From assembly GCA_964003875.1 (NCBI GenBank), contig CAXFLH010000021.1, positions 1-16,007 of the forward strand: DNA of 16,007 nt, given 5' to 3'. Numbering within the stretch: the first letter of the stretch is position 1; each line of letters begins with the position of its first letter. The notes beneath the pieces are model-generated. The model saw only the letters and a list, made by a program, of their open reading frames with translations, was not told the DNA's origin and did no database searches. Source of the DNA: UBA8444 sp964003875. Its GTDB lineage: Bacteria; Bacteroidota; Bacteroidia; Flavobacteriales; UBA7312. Shown here in pieces: positions 1 through 7,379 of the stretch. Both the position numbers and the translations under genes were made by a program.

Positions 1-54
1 ACCGGGGACACAAGGATTTTCAGTCCTTTGCTCTACCAACTGAGCTATAGCACC
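1..54 (-). tRNA. tRNA-Phe (GAA), 3' part cut by the window edge
   Basis: Read on the minus strand, the sequence starts with acceptor strand GGTGCTA (54 to 48). A D-arm follows with GCTC/GAGC stem and AGTTGGTA loop. The anticodon stem is AAGGA/TCCTT around the seven-base loop CTGAAAA, giving anticodon GAA at 21-19, which reads phenylalanine codons. The start of the T-arm (CCCGGT) runs to base 1, so the T-loop, 3' acceptor strand and any CCA lie outside the window. The intact cloverleaf part and a matching promoter just upstream argue for a functional gene. Confidence 0.95.
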
Positions 55-66
55 TAATTAGGTGTG

Positions 67-96
67 CAAATGTAAAAAAAAATCTATTGTAACAAA
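67..96 (-). promoter_or_regulatory. Bacteroidota-type promoter of tRNA-Phe
   Basis: On the minus strand, TTTG (96-93) is followed after an 18-base spacer by TACATTTG (74-67). This fits the TTTG / TAnnTTTG consensus known for the primary sigma factor of Bacteroidota. Counting about seven bases downstream puts the start of transcription near base 60, six bases before the mature 5' end of the tRNA. Both elements match the consensus, so this is the best promoter in the window. Confidence 0.75.
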
Positions 97-122
97 TTAT
101 TTTCTCTTGCTTTTGCTTTTAT

Positions 123-130
123 TAACTTTG
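123..130 (+). promoter_or_regulatory. Possible -7 element for coaX
   Basis: TAACTTTG matches the Bacteroidota -7 consensus TAnnTTTG exactly and ends 13 bases before the coaX start codon. No TTTG or TTG lies at the usual 17-21 base distance upstream; the region there is T-rich. If the element is real, transcription would start near 137 and the coaX leader would be only a few bases long. Confidence 0.4.
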
Positions 131-143
131 GAGCGCTTTTATT

Positions 144-857
144 ATGAAAAAAATAACAATAGACGAAGGGAATACATCTGTTAAACTAGCTTTATTTGAG
201 AATAATCAAATGGTGTTTAGGGAAAGTAATGTTACTTTGGAGCGTGTTAAGGAGTTGCTTTCTCAATGCGATAGATTAATAATTTCCACGGTCAAGAATA
301 ACACACTTTTTGAGTCGCTATTGTCAAGTAAGTATGCTATTTCTTTAGATTCTTCCACACCTTTGCCTATTACAAATTATTACGAGACGCCTCATAGTTT
401 AGGTAACGATAGAATTGCATTAGCTGTGGGAGCAGCAGCGAATTTCCCTAACAATAATGTGTTAGTTATAGATGCGGGTACTTGTATAACATATGACTTT
501 ATTAATTCTAATAAAGAATATTTGGGAGGTAGTATATCGCTTGGAATTCAGATGAGATATAATGCATTGCATCAATTTACAAGTCAATTACCTTTGCTGC
601 AAAGTGCAAATACAGCTATACTTACGGGAACAAATACTGAGGGGTCTATTCATTCTGGAATAATTAATGGTGTCCTTATTGAAATAGATGGAATAATTCA
701 ACGTTATACAAATCAATATCCTGATATAAAAGTAATTGTTACTGGTGGCAACGCTAAATTCTTTGATAAGGGATTAAAAAACACCATATTTGCAAATCCA
801 AATCTTTTGATGGAAGGTTTAAATAAAATTTTAGATTATAATGAATCATATTTTTAG
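144..857 (+). CDS. coaX: Type III pantothenate kinase
   Basis: Cytoplasmic enzyme that phosphorylates pantothenate with ATP, the first step of coenzyme A synthesis. The 237 residues match the usual length of the type III family and show its marks in order: the N-terminal phosphate-binding motif D-E-G-N-T (7-11), T-P-H-S-L-G-N-D-R (82-90) for substrate binding, V-I-D-A-G-T-C-I-T-Y-D (108-118) with the second acidic/phosphate motif, G-G-S-I-x-x-G (128-134), and the late I-V-T-G-G-N-A (198-204) of the ASKHA fold. The ATG at 144 places the DxGNT motif at the usual distance from the N-terminus. It heads a rightward cluster, and its last 17 bases overlap the start of the next gene in another frame. 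The neighbours are envelope genes, so the link to CoA synthesis appears positional only. Confidence 0.95.
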   Translation: MKKITIDEGNTSVKLALFENNQMVFRESNVTLERVKELLSQCDRLIISTVKNNTLFESLLSSKYAISLDSSTPLPITNYYETPHSLGNDRIALAVGAAANFPNNNVLVIDAGTCITYDFINSNKEYLGGSISLGIQMRYNALHQFTSQLPLLQSANTAILTGTNTEGSIHSGIINGVLIEIDGIIQRYTNQYPDIKVIVTGGNAKFFDKGLKNTIFANPNLLMEGLNKILDYNESYF

Positions 858-2088
858 GATTTTAGCTTTTGTGCTTGTAGGCTTGTCGTTATCAGCACAA
901 AATGAATCAAACTCTCCATACTCTCGTTTCGGTCTTGGCGATTTACAAAGTTTTTCTACGGCTACACAGTCGGCAATGGGTGGAGTTGGCATAGCTAGTT
1001 ATGACCCCATATCTATCAATGTTAACAATCCAGCCTCTTATTCTTCAGTTTTTGCTCAGCGTTTTACTATGCAAACAGGAGGAATCCATACCACAAAACT
1101 TCTAAAAACTAGCACTCAAAATCAAGTTGTTAATTCTACAAACTTCAATTACTTGATGTTTTCATTTCCTTTATCAAAATTTTGGGGAACAAGTGTAGGG
1201 TTATTACCTTTTTCTGAAAAGTCTTATTCTTTTTCTGACCTTAGCGCAGACCCTTCAGCAGACCTTTTATTTGAAGGTAATGGTGGGCTTACACGTATTT
1301 ATTTTGGTAATTCTATAAATGTCAATAAGAACTTGTCTATTGGAGCAAACCTAAATTATCTGTTTGGTAATTTAAATTCTAGTAGAAAAGTTTTCTTTAA
1401 TGATGTAAGCGTTTTTAATACAAAGATTAATGAAGATATCAATATCAATGGTTTCTATTACGATTTTGGCTTAATATACAAAGCCAAATTAGGGAAATGG
1501 AATTCAGTATTAGGGTTTACTATGGATGATGGAAGAGAAATTTCTGTCGATAAAACCTCATTAATTGAAACGTTTAGAAGTGGCGGTGAGTTTGAGTTGA
1601 TAGAAGACACAATAAGTTTCGATCAGCAACTTGGTGGCTCTTTAAAGTTACCAACTTCTATGGGTTTTGGTTTAGCAATAAGCAATGAGCAATGGAAAAT
1701 AATGGCTGATTACAAAAGCGATAATTGGGAAGAATATAGTTTATTTGGCGTCAATGATGATTTGGAAAATAGTAGTCGATTTGCTTTAGGTTTTGAATTT
1801 GTGCCAGATAAAAAATCCATTAATAGATACTACAAGATGATTCGTTATCGTTTAGGTACTTATAGTTCTAAAACTTATTTGAATTTAAAAAATCAGCAAC
1901 TTGATGAAAAAGCCATTACTTTAGGTTTTGGTTTACCTCTAAAAAGAAGTGGTTCTTTGCTTAACTTGTCAGCAGAACTTGGACAGATGGGAACAACAGA
2001 TGATGGCTTAATTCAAGAGTCATTTGCTAGGTTCAAAATAGGTTTTATTTTTAGCGACATTTGGTTTATTAAAAGAAAATACGATTAA
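841..2088 (+). CDS. Predicted outer-membrane beta-barrel protein of unknown function
   Basis: A 415-residue exported protein. A Sec signal peptide covers about residues 1-19 (N-H-I-F-R, then a Leu/Val-rich core, cut near S-A-Q). The mature N-terminus carries P-Y-S-R-F-G-L-G-D (26-34), a motif common at the start of Bacteroidota outer-membrane proteins. The rest is rich in alternating polar/aromatic stretches and Gly/Asn/Ser turns (for example 140-180 and 350-410), as expected of transmembrane beta-strands; no TPR, plug or peptidoglycan-binding domain was seen. The start lies inside coaX, and a two-base gap follows before the TPR gene, so translation of the three genes is probably coupled. Lying just upstream of lptC, it may serve outer-membrane assembly, but that is inference from position. 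No specific family name can be given from sequence alone. Confidence 0.75.
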   Translation: MNHIFRILAFVLVGLSLSAQNESNSPYSRFGLGDLQSFSTATQSAMGGVGIASYDPISINVNNPASYSSVFAQRFTMQTGGIHTTKLLKTSTQNQVVNSTNFNYLMFSFPLSKFWGTSVGLLPFSEKSYSFSDLSADPSADLLFEGNGGLTRIYFGNSINVNKNLSIGANLNYLFGNLNSSRKVFFNDVSVFNTKINEDININGFYYDFGLIYKAKLGKWNSVLGFTMDDGREISVDKTSLIETFRSGGEFELIEDTISFDQQLGGSLKLPTSMGFGLAISNEQWKIMADYKSDNWEEYSLFGVNDDLENSSRFALGFEFVPDKKSINRYYKMIRYRLGTYSSKTYLNLKNQQLDEKAITLGFGLPLKRSGSLLNLSAELGQMGTTDDGLIQESFARFKIGFIFSDIWFIKRKYD

Positions 2089-2090
2089 AT

Positions 2091-3395
2091 ATGAAAAAGT
2101 TATTGTTTTTATTCTCAGCGTTTTTATCAATTGCGCTTAGTGCTAATCCTTTGGTCGGCAGCAAGTTTGGGAGTGATAGTGTTCAGTGTGTGACAAACAT
2201 ATCGCTATACCGTGAGTATGTCAAGCAAAAAAATTATGACGATGCTTTGACTCCTTGGAGAAAGGCTTATGCACTTTGTCCGAAAGCGACTAAAAACATT
2301 TACATAGACGGAGCTAAACTTTATAAGCATCTTATTAGCAAATATAAAGGTGCTGAAGAATTACAAAAAGCATATTTGGATTCCTTAGAAACATTATACG
2401 ATAACAGGATAGCTAATTTTGGTAAAGAAAATTATGTTTTAGGTTTGAAAGGTTCTGATATGATGAGGTATTCTTTTTCTGATTTAGAACGAGCGTTTAC
2501 CTATCTTAAGCAGTCTGTGGAAGGGCAACAAGCCAAATCTAAGGCCACTGCTCTTTTTTCATACTTCAAAGCTGCCACCGAAAAATATAAAGCTAAAAGC
2601 TTTGATAAAGCACAAGTGCTAGAAGTTTATGCTGTTGTGGCAGATTACCTTGATGTAAATATTGCAAAAGATTCAAAAAGTAAAAAGTTTTATGTCAAAG
2701 CGGCAGAAAATGTAGAAAAATTATTCGTGCCGTTCGCTACCTGTGATGACCTCATAGCTATGTTTAATGCTAAATATCAAGAAACACCTGACGATATAAA
2801 TTTACTAAAGCGAATTGTTAAGGTTCTTGACAAAAAAGATTGTACCGACGCAGAAGTATATTTCTCAGCGGCAAAACAACTACATGAAGTAGAGCCTTCA
2901 GCACTATCAGCATACAATATGGGTAACCTTTCTATCAAGAAAAATAAATCTTCCGATGCGGTTGCTTTTTTCAAACAAGCTTTAGAGCTTACAGATGCTA
3001 ATGAAGATAAAGCCAATTGTTTTTATGGTTTGTCGGCAGCTTATTTCAAGTTAGGTAACAACTCCACAGCCAGAAACTATGCGTTTAAAGCACTAGAGAT
3101 AAGTCCTAAATGGGGCAAGTCTATGCTATTGATTGGTGATATTTATGCTGCTTCTGCCAACGAATGTGGAAGCAATTCCTTTGAGTCTGCTATGTTATAT
3201 TCTGCCGCTATTGACAAATTCATTGCAGCAAAAAATATGGATAGTTCAGTGGCGGATTTAGCCAATAAGAAGATTGCTACCTATTCAAAGTATCTGCCCA
3301 CAAATGAAGATGCTTTCTTTAATGGTTATAAAGAAGGTGATACATATACGGTTGGTTGTTGGATAAACGAATCGACTAAAGTTAGAATTAAATAA
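2091..3395 (+). CDS. Exported tetratricopeptide-repeat protein
   Basis: A 434-residue protein with a Sec signal peptide at residues 1-18 (M-K-K, then a Leu/Phe-rich core, cut near A-L-S-A). The remainder is predicted alpha-helical. The clearest TPR units are about 272-301 (A-Y-N-M-G-N-L ... A-V-A-F-F-K-Q-A-L-E-L) and 307-340 (A-N-C-F-Y-G-L-S-A-A-Y ... A-R-N-Y-A-F-K-A-L-E-I-S-P), with a weaker one at 40-66. Seven cysteines are spread through the mature chain, which is many for a periplasmic protein. The C-terminus (about 412-434: G-Y-K-E-G-D-T-Y-T-V-G-C-W-I-N-E-S-T) is a short conserved-looking, non-TPR tail. TPR proteins are scaffolds, and the partner here is unknown. The gene starts two bases after the barrel gene, and its TAA stop is directly followed, in the same frame, by the lptC coding frame. 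Confidence 0.8.
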   Translation: MKKLLFLFSAFLSIALSANPLVGSKFGSDSVQCVTNISLYREYVKQKNYDDALTPWRKAYALCPKATKNIYIDGAKLYKHLISKYKGAEELQKAYLDSLETLYDNRIANFGKENYVLGLKGSDMMRYSFSDLERAFTYLKQSVEGQQAKSKATALFSYFKAATEKYKAKSFDKAQVLEVYAVVADYLDVNIAKDSKSKKFYVKAAENVEKLFVPFATCDDLIAMFNAKYQETPDDINLLKRIVKVLDKKDCTDAEVYFSAAKQLHEVEPSALSAYNMGNLSIKKNKSSDAVAFFKQALELTDANEDKANCFYGLSAAYFKLGNNSTARNYAFKALEISPKWGKSMLLIGDIYAASANECGSNSFESAMLYSAAIDKFIAAKNMDSSVADLANKKIATYSKYLPTNEDAFFNGYKEGDTYTVGCWINESTKVRIK

Positions 3396-3401
3396 TTTCT
3401 C

Positions 3402-3968
3402 ATAGTACCGCTATCACATACTCCATTTAGATATTCGCTATTTATCTTTTTATTTTTTACAATAGCTTGTTCTAATGACTTGAAAAAAATTCATGAAATT
3501 TCCATTCAAAATCAAGCTTCTTTTCCAATAGAAACTATCAAGGATTGTGAAATTATTTATAGTGATTCAGCTAAAGTAAGAGTATTGTTAAATGCTACTC
3601 TTATGAATCGATATGCTGATGAAAAAACATACGTTGAATTTAAAGACGGTTTAAAGGTTCAGTTTTTTGATCTCAATGGTAAAAAAGAGTCCGAGTTAAA
3701 TGCTGACTACGCCATTGTTGATGATGAAAATGATTTGATGTTAGCCGAAAATAACGTGATAGTTCGAAATATTGAAGGTGATATTTTAGAGACAGAAAAG
3801 CTGAATTGGAATCAACAAAAAGAAGAAATATTTACAGACGAATTTGTCAAAATCACTACAGAAAATGAAGTTATTTTTGGTGAAGGATTAGTGTCTAACC
3901 AAAATTTCTCTAAGTATACCATTCGTAAAATAAAAGGTACTATAACTATAAATCAGCCCGATGAATAG
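3402..3968 (+). CDS. lptC: LptC-like LPS export periplasmic lipoprotein, start codon uncertain
   Basis: Member of the LptC/OstA-type beta-jellyroll family that carries lipopolysaccharide from the LptBFG transporter across the periplasm. The folded part holds repeated short strands (E-I-I-Y-S-D-S-A-K-V-R-V-L-L; A-D-Y-A-I-V-D-D-E-N-D-L; E-G-D-I-L-E-T-E-K-L-N-W; I-F-T-D-E-F-V-K-I) typical of the family. An ordinary gene caller would start at TTG 3480, but the same frame is open back to the TAA at 3393-3395 of the TPR gene. It encodes a basic residue, a hydrophobic core (Y-S-L-F-I-F-L-F-F) and lipobox T-I-A-C with Cys at 3468-3470. That lipoprotein signal is expected of Bacteroidota LptC and would be lost with the TTG start. 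No ATG, GTG or TTG precedes it. ATA 3402-3404 is the only plausible AUN codon, and it would give 188 residues with the lipid-bearing Cys at 23. The function call is firm; the start is not. The last 8 bases overlap the next gene. Confidence 0.8.
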   Translation: MVPLSHTPFRYSLFIFLFFTIACSNDLKKIHEISIQNQASFPIETIKDCEIIYSDSAKVRVLLNATLMNRYADEKTYVEFKDGLKVQFFDLNGKKESELNADYAIVDDENDLMLAENNVIVRNIEGDILETEKLNWNQQKEEIFTDEFVKITTENEVIFGEGLVSNQNFSKYTIRKIKGTITINQPDE

Positions 3969-5208
3969 TTGGATAATCATACTAGCTTCAGTACTTCTGT
4001 CGGCCTTTTTTTCAGGCATGGAGATAGCTTATTTATCGTCCAATAAATTGAAACTTGAGTTGGACAAGCAATCCAATTCCATTGTAGCACGTTTGTTGCA
4101 AAGAATTTTACGTTCTCCGTCAAAATATATTGCTACTATGCTAGTAGGCAATAACATTTCTTTAGTAGTTTATGGTATAACTATGGCAGCAGTCTTGGAG
4201 CCTAGAATACAAGTATATACTCAGTCTTCATTTTTAGTATTATTGATTCAAACACTAATTTCAACTTTAATGATACTTGTTACTGCTGAGTTTCTTCCCA
4301 AAGCCTTTTTTAGATTAAACCCCAATCGATTTTTGAAAATTTTAGTGTTACCTCTAACTCTTTTTCATTATCTGTTAGCACCAATAGTTAGTATAACACT
4401 ATTTTTATCAAAAAGAGGCCTTAAGCTATTTGGCTTAGTGTTAGTCGAAGATTCTCCTGTATTTGGTAAGGTAGATTTAGAAGAATACCTAAAACTTCAT
4501 ACTAATGAGTCTGAATACAAAAATTTAGATGTTGAGGTTCAGATTTTACAAAATGCCCTTGATTTCTCAAACGTAAAAGTGCGTGAGTGTATGTTACCAC
4601 GTACAGAAATTGTTGGTATTGAGGTGTCTAAGACTATAGAAGATTTACTAAAGATATTTATTGACACTAAACTATCTAAAGTGCTCATATACAAAGAAAA
4701 TATTGATAACATTATTGGTTATGCACATTCTAACGAAATGTTCAAATCACCTAAAAACATAAAATCTATACTAATTCCTATTTCCTATGTTCCTGAAAGT
4801 ATGATGGCCAATGATATGCTGGAGTTATTTATCAAAGAGCGTAAAGGAATTGCAGTTGTGGTTGACGAATTTGGAGGCACATCTGGAATGATAACTATTG
4901 AAGATGTTGTTGAAGAAATATTAGGCGAGATAGAAGACGAACACGATAGTGAAAAAGATTTAGAGATAAAGATTGACGAAAAGACTTATCGTTTTTCTGC
5001 TCGCTTAGAGATAGATTATTTGAATGAAAAGTACCATTTCGATCTGCCAAAATCTGATGAATACGAAACATTAGGTGGCTTACTGATTAGTCAATTGGAA
5101 GAAATACCAGAGAAAAATACAGAAATCAACATTGGAGATTATACCATAGTCGTTGATCAAGTGTCAGAAACTAAAATTGAAGCCGTTAGTCTTAGCAAAA
5201 CAGATTAA
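3961..5208 (+). CDS. DUF21 / CBS-pair / CorC-domain membrane protein (hemolysin-family, CNNM-like)
   Basis: Inner-membrane protein of 415 residues with the standard three-part architecture. The first part is a DUF21/CNNM membrane domain, with hydrophobic segments at about 3-24, 58-80, 90-116 and 124-150 and the motif F-F-S-G-M-E-I-A (16-23). Next comes a cytoplasmic CBS pair at about 205-325, including R-E-C-M-L-P-R-T-E-I (208-217) and V-V-D-E-F-G-G-T-S-G-M-I-T-I-E-D (300-315). Last is a CorC/HlyC-type C-terminal domain (about 335-412) with Y-E-T-L-G-G-L-L (368-375). Characterised relatives move Mg2+ or act in cation homeostasis; the Flavobacterium gliding protein GldE shares this layout. Without the gldD neighbour it cannot be called GldE. 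The start overlaps the lptC stop by 8 bases, so the two are translationally coupled. Confidence 0.88.
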   Translation: MNSWIIILASVLLSAFFSGMEIAYLSSNKLKLELDKQSNSIVARLLQRILRSPSKYIATMLVGNNISLVVYGITMAAVLEPRIQVYTQSSFLVLLIQTLISTLMILVTAEFLPKAFFRLNPNRFLKILVLPLTLFHYLLAPIVSITLFLSKRGLKLFGLVLVEDSPVFGKVDLEEYLKLHTNESEYKNLDVEVQILQNALDFSNVKVRECMLPRTEIVGIEVSKTIEDLLKIFIDTKLSKVLIYKENIDNIIGYAHSNEMFKSPKNIKSILIPISYVPESMMANDMLELFIKERKGIAVVVDEFGGTSGMITIEDVVEEILGEIEDEHDSEKDLEIKIDEKTYRFSARLEIDYLNEKYHFDLPKSDEYETLGGLLISQLEEIPEKNTEINIGDYTIVVDQVSETKIEAVSLSKTD

Positions 5209-5239
5209 GCTTACTATTTTATATCTCATATAACATTTG

Positions 5240-5247
5240 TATATTCG
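5240..5247 (+). promoter_or_regulatory. Weak candidate -7 element before the PPIase gene
   Basis: TATATTCG resembles TAnnTTTG with one change and ends 22 bases before the start codon of the PPIase gene, inside the 61-base gap after the CorC-type gene. An overlapping alternative is AACATTTG at 5232-5239. Neither has a TTTG at the right distance upstream. The gap is the longest in this cluster, so a separate promoter is reasonable but not shown. Confidence 0.25.
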
Positions 5248-5269
5248 CCATCTTGTAAAAAAATGAAAT

Positions 5270-7327
5270 ATGGTAAGATTAGAAAATATTAGAAATCGTT
5301 CTGGTTTATTATTAGTTGTCATTGGATTAGCAATGTTAGCCTTTATCCTAACTGATTTAATGTCATCTAGTAACGGTGCTGTATCTACAGATTTAGTACT
5401 TGGTGAAGTTGGTGATGAAGAAATAGATTATCAAGCGTTTGAACAAAGAGTCCAACAAGCTTTAGAAGTACAAAGAGCTTCTAACCCTAGCGTCAATGTA
5501 GATCAAGTTAGAAATTCAGTGTGGAGTCAAGTCGTTAGAGAAACGATATTAAGCAACCAATACAATAATCTTGGACTTGAAGTTAGTTCAAGTGAGTTAT
5601 TTGATATGGTTCAAGGAGATAATCCATATCCAACTGTTAAGCAATCGTTTACAAACCCTGAAACAGGACAGTTTGATAGAGCGAGATTATTACAATTTCT
5701 TAAAGAAGACATCAATAATGATGAAACTGGACAAGCTATGCAACAATGGTTAAACTTTGAAGAGGCTATCCGTAAAGAAAGACAAAATAATAAGTATAAC
5801 GCATTAGTAGCTAAAGGCTTATCGGCATCAGATTGGGAAGCACAACTGACCAAAAAATACCAATCAGAGATACGTAATGTGTCCTATGTTCAAATTCCTT
5901 TTCAGAGTATTCCAGACAGTTTAATATCGGTAACCGATTCTGATTTGAAATCTTACATTAAAGATAACAGCTCAAAATATCAACAAACTGCATCACGAAC
6001 TATTGAATACGTTGTGTTCAATGTTAGTCCGTCAGTTGAAGATAGAAATGATGCGCAAGATTGGATACAAGATATTAAATCTGATTTTTCTCAAACTGAT
6101 ATCGACGACTTATTTGTTAGAAAAAATTCTGATGTATTTAACCGCGTAATGTATGTTTCTAAAGACGATTTAACGGATGACGTTAAGCCATTAACAACTG
6201 CTCAAGCTGGAACAGTTATTGGCCCTTTCAAGCAAAACGCAAATACGCTTAGACTAGCTAAGTTAGTTGAAAAAGCGTCAAGACCTGATTCTGTTGAGGC
6301 TAGACACATTTTAATAACTACTCCTGATGCTGATGCTAAAATAGATAGCTTGAAAAATGTTATTTCTAAAGGACAGTCTTTTGCTGCATTGGCAGAAAAA
6401 TTCTCACAAGACCAAGGTTCTGCCGTCAATGGTGGTGACTTAGGTTGGTTTACTGAAGGATTAATGGTGGAGGAATTTAACAACGCTTGTTTTAGTGCTA
6501 GAAAAGGAGATTTAGTTGTTGTGAATACTCAATTTGGAACACACTTAATTGAAGTTGTAGACAAATCTAAATCAACTGAAAAGTACAAAGTTGCTTACTT
6601 GGATAGACAGATAACATATAGTAATACGACTTATCAAAATGTATTTGCTAAAGCCGGTAAATTTGCTGCTGAAAATTCAGACTACGAGCAATTTGATGCT
6701 TCTGTAACAGCAGAAAATCTTTCTAAAAGAATAGCTGACGAATTGCAAGAAAGTACAATTAGTATTCCTGGTTTGGAGAACCCTAGAGAATTAGTGAGGT
6801 GGGCTTATAAGTCTGAAGTTGGAGATGTCTCTGATGTTTTTGAATTTGGAAATAAGATAGTTGTTGCTACGCTTACTTCGATTAAAAAGGAAGGATTGAA
6901 AGATGTAGAAGATGTTAGAGCAGAAGTTGAAACTTTAGTTCGTAACCAAAAGAAATCTGAAAGATTGATGGAGGAATTATCTGGCTATTCTTCTTTAGAT
7001 GAAATTTCATCTAATTATGGATCTACAATTAATACTGCCGAGGGACTAAATTTTTCAAGTACTCAAGTACCTAATTTAGGAGATCAACCTGCATTTGTTG
7101 GTGCTGCTTTTGCAGTAGAAGAAGGCCAAGTATCTGGAGCATTCTCAAGCAAAAATGCAGTCTTTGCGCTTAAAGTCGATAAAGTCATTGCAGCTGCTGA
7201 AAACACAGATTTTTTAAATGCTAAAAATTCGATTGTTAATAGCCTTAAAAGTAGATCATCTTTTCAAGCATATCAAGCTCTAGTTGAGTTATTTGACGTT
7301 AAAGATAATAGAGCAAAATTCTATTAG
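5270..7327 (+). CDS. PpiD-like membrane-anchored peptidylprolyl isomerase
   Basis: A 685-residue periplasmic folding factor tethered to the inner membrane. One N-terminal transmembrane helix (about 13-31) follows a short cytoplasmic tail (V-R-L-E-N-I-R-N-R), as in PpiD. Residues about 40-240 form the SurA/PpiD-type chaperone region. A single parvulin domain lies at about 343-432, with E-A-R-H-I-L-I (343-349), F-A-A-L-A-E-K-F-S (371-379), G-G-D-L-G-W-F (388-394) and F-G-T-H-L-I-E-V (422-429). A further chaperone-like region runs to the C-terminus. The layout fits PpiD/SurA-like folding of exported proteins, here probably the barrel proteins. The ATG at 5263 just upstream is out of frame and stops after nine codons, so 5270 is the start. 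A strong terminator follows the stop. Confidence 0.9.
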   Translation: MVRLENIRNRSGLLLVVIGLAMLAFILTDLMSSSNGAVSTDLVLGEVGDEEIDYQAFEQRVQQALEVQRASNPSVNVDQVRNSVWSQVVRETILSNQYNNLGLEVSSSELFDMVQGDNPYPTVKQSFTNPETGQFDRARLLQFLKEDINNDETGQAMQQWLNFEEAIRKERQNNKYNALVAKGLSASDWEAQLTKKYQSEIRNVSYVQIPFQSIPDSLISVTDSDLKSYIKDNSSKYQQTASRTIEYVVFNVSPSVEDRNDAQDWIQDIKSDFSQTDIDDLFVRKNSDVFNRVMYVSKDDLTDDVKPLTTAQAGTVIGPFKQNANTLRLAKLVEKASRPDSVEARHILITTPDADAKIDSLKNVISKGQSFAALAEKFSQDQGSAVNGGDLGWFTEGLMVEEFNNACFSARKGDLVVVNTQFGTHLIEVVDKSKSTEKYKVAYLDRQITYSNTTYQNVFAKAGKFAAENSDYEQFDASVTAENLSKRIADELQESTISIPGLENPRELVRWAYKSEVGDVSDVFEFGNKIVVATLTSIKKEGLKDVEDVRAEVETLVRNQKKSERLMEELSGYSSLDEISSNYGSTINTAEGLNFSSTQVPNLGDQPAFVGAAFAVEEGQVSGAFSSKNAVFALKVDKVIAAAENTDFLNAKNSIVNSLKSRSSFQAYQALVELFDVKDNRAKFY

Positions 7328-7349
7328 AATTTTGCCTAATGAAGTTTAA

Positions 7350-7379
7350 GCCTCAACGTTTTTTCGTTGGGGCTTTTTT
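7350..7379 (+). terminator. Rho-independent terminator ending the coaX-ppiD cluster
   Basis: A nine-pair stem GCCTCAACG / CGTTGGGGC (one G-U pair) with a six-T loop (7359-7364) is followed by six Ts (7374-7379). It lies 22 bases after the PPIase stop. The T-run includes two of the three bases of the rodA stop codon on the other strand (7378-7380). Read leftward, the stem is followed by CTTAAAC rather than a T-run, so it is mainly a rightward terminator, though the hairpin forms in both transcripts. Confidence 0.9.

Noticed and set aside
2777..3016. Antisense open frame within the TPR gene
   Set aside because: Its Ser/Leu-rich translation is typical of the reverse complement of a helical, Ala/Lys/Glu-rich gene; no independent support.
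3480..3968. TTG at 3480 as the start of lptC
   Set aside because: It would begin a dozen bases after the lipobox Cys and remove the membrane/lipoprotein signal that the same open frame clearly encodes upstream.
5263..5292. ATG at 5263 as start of the PPIase gene
   Set aside because: It is out of frame with the PPIase and runs into TAG after nine codons; the ATG at 5270 opens the full-length protein.
5571..6483. Short open frames on both strands inside the PPIase gene (5571-5753 +, 5611-5853 -, 6202-6483 -)
   Set aside because: They lie wholly inside a well-supported conserved gene and show no domain or signal; they are chance frames.
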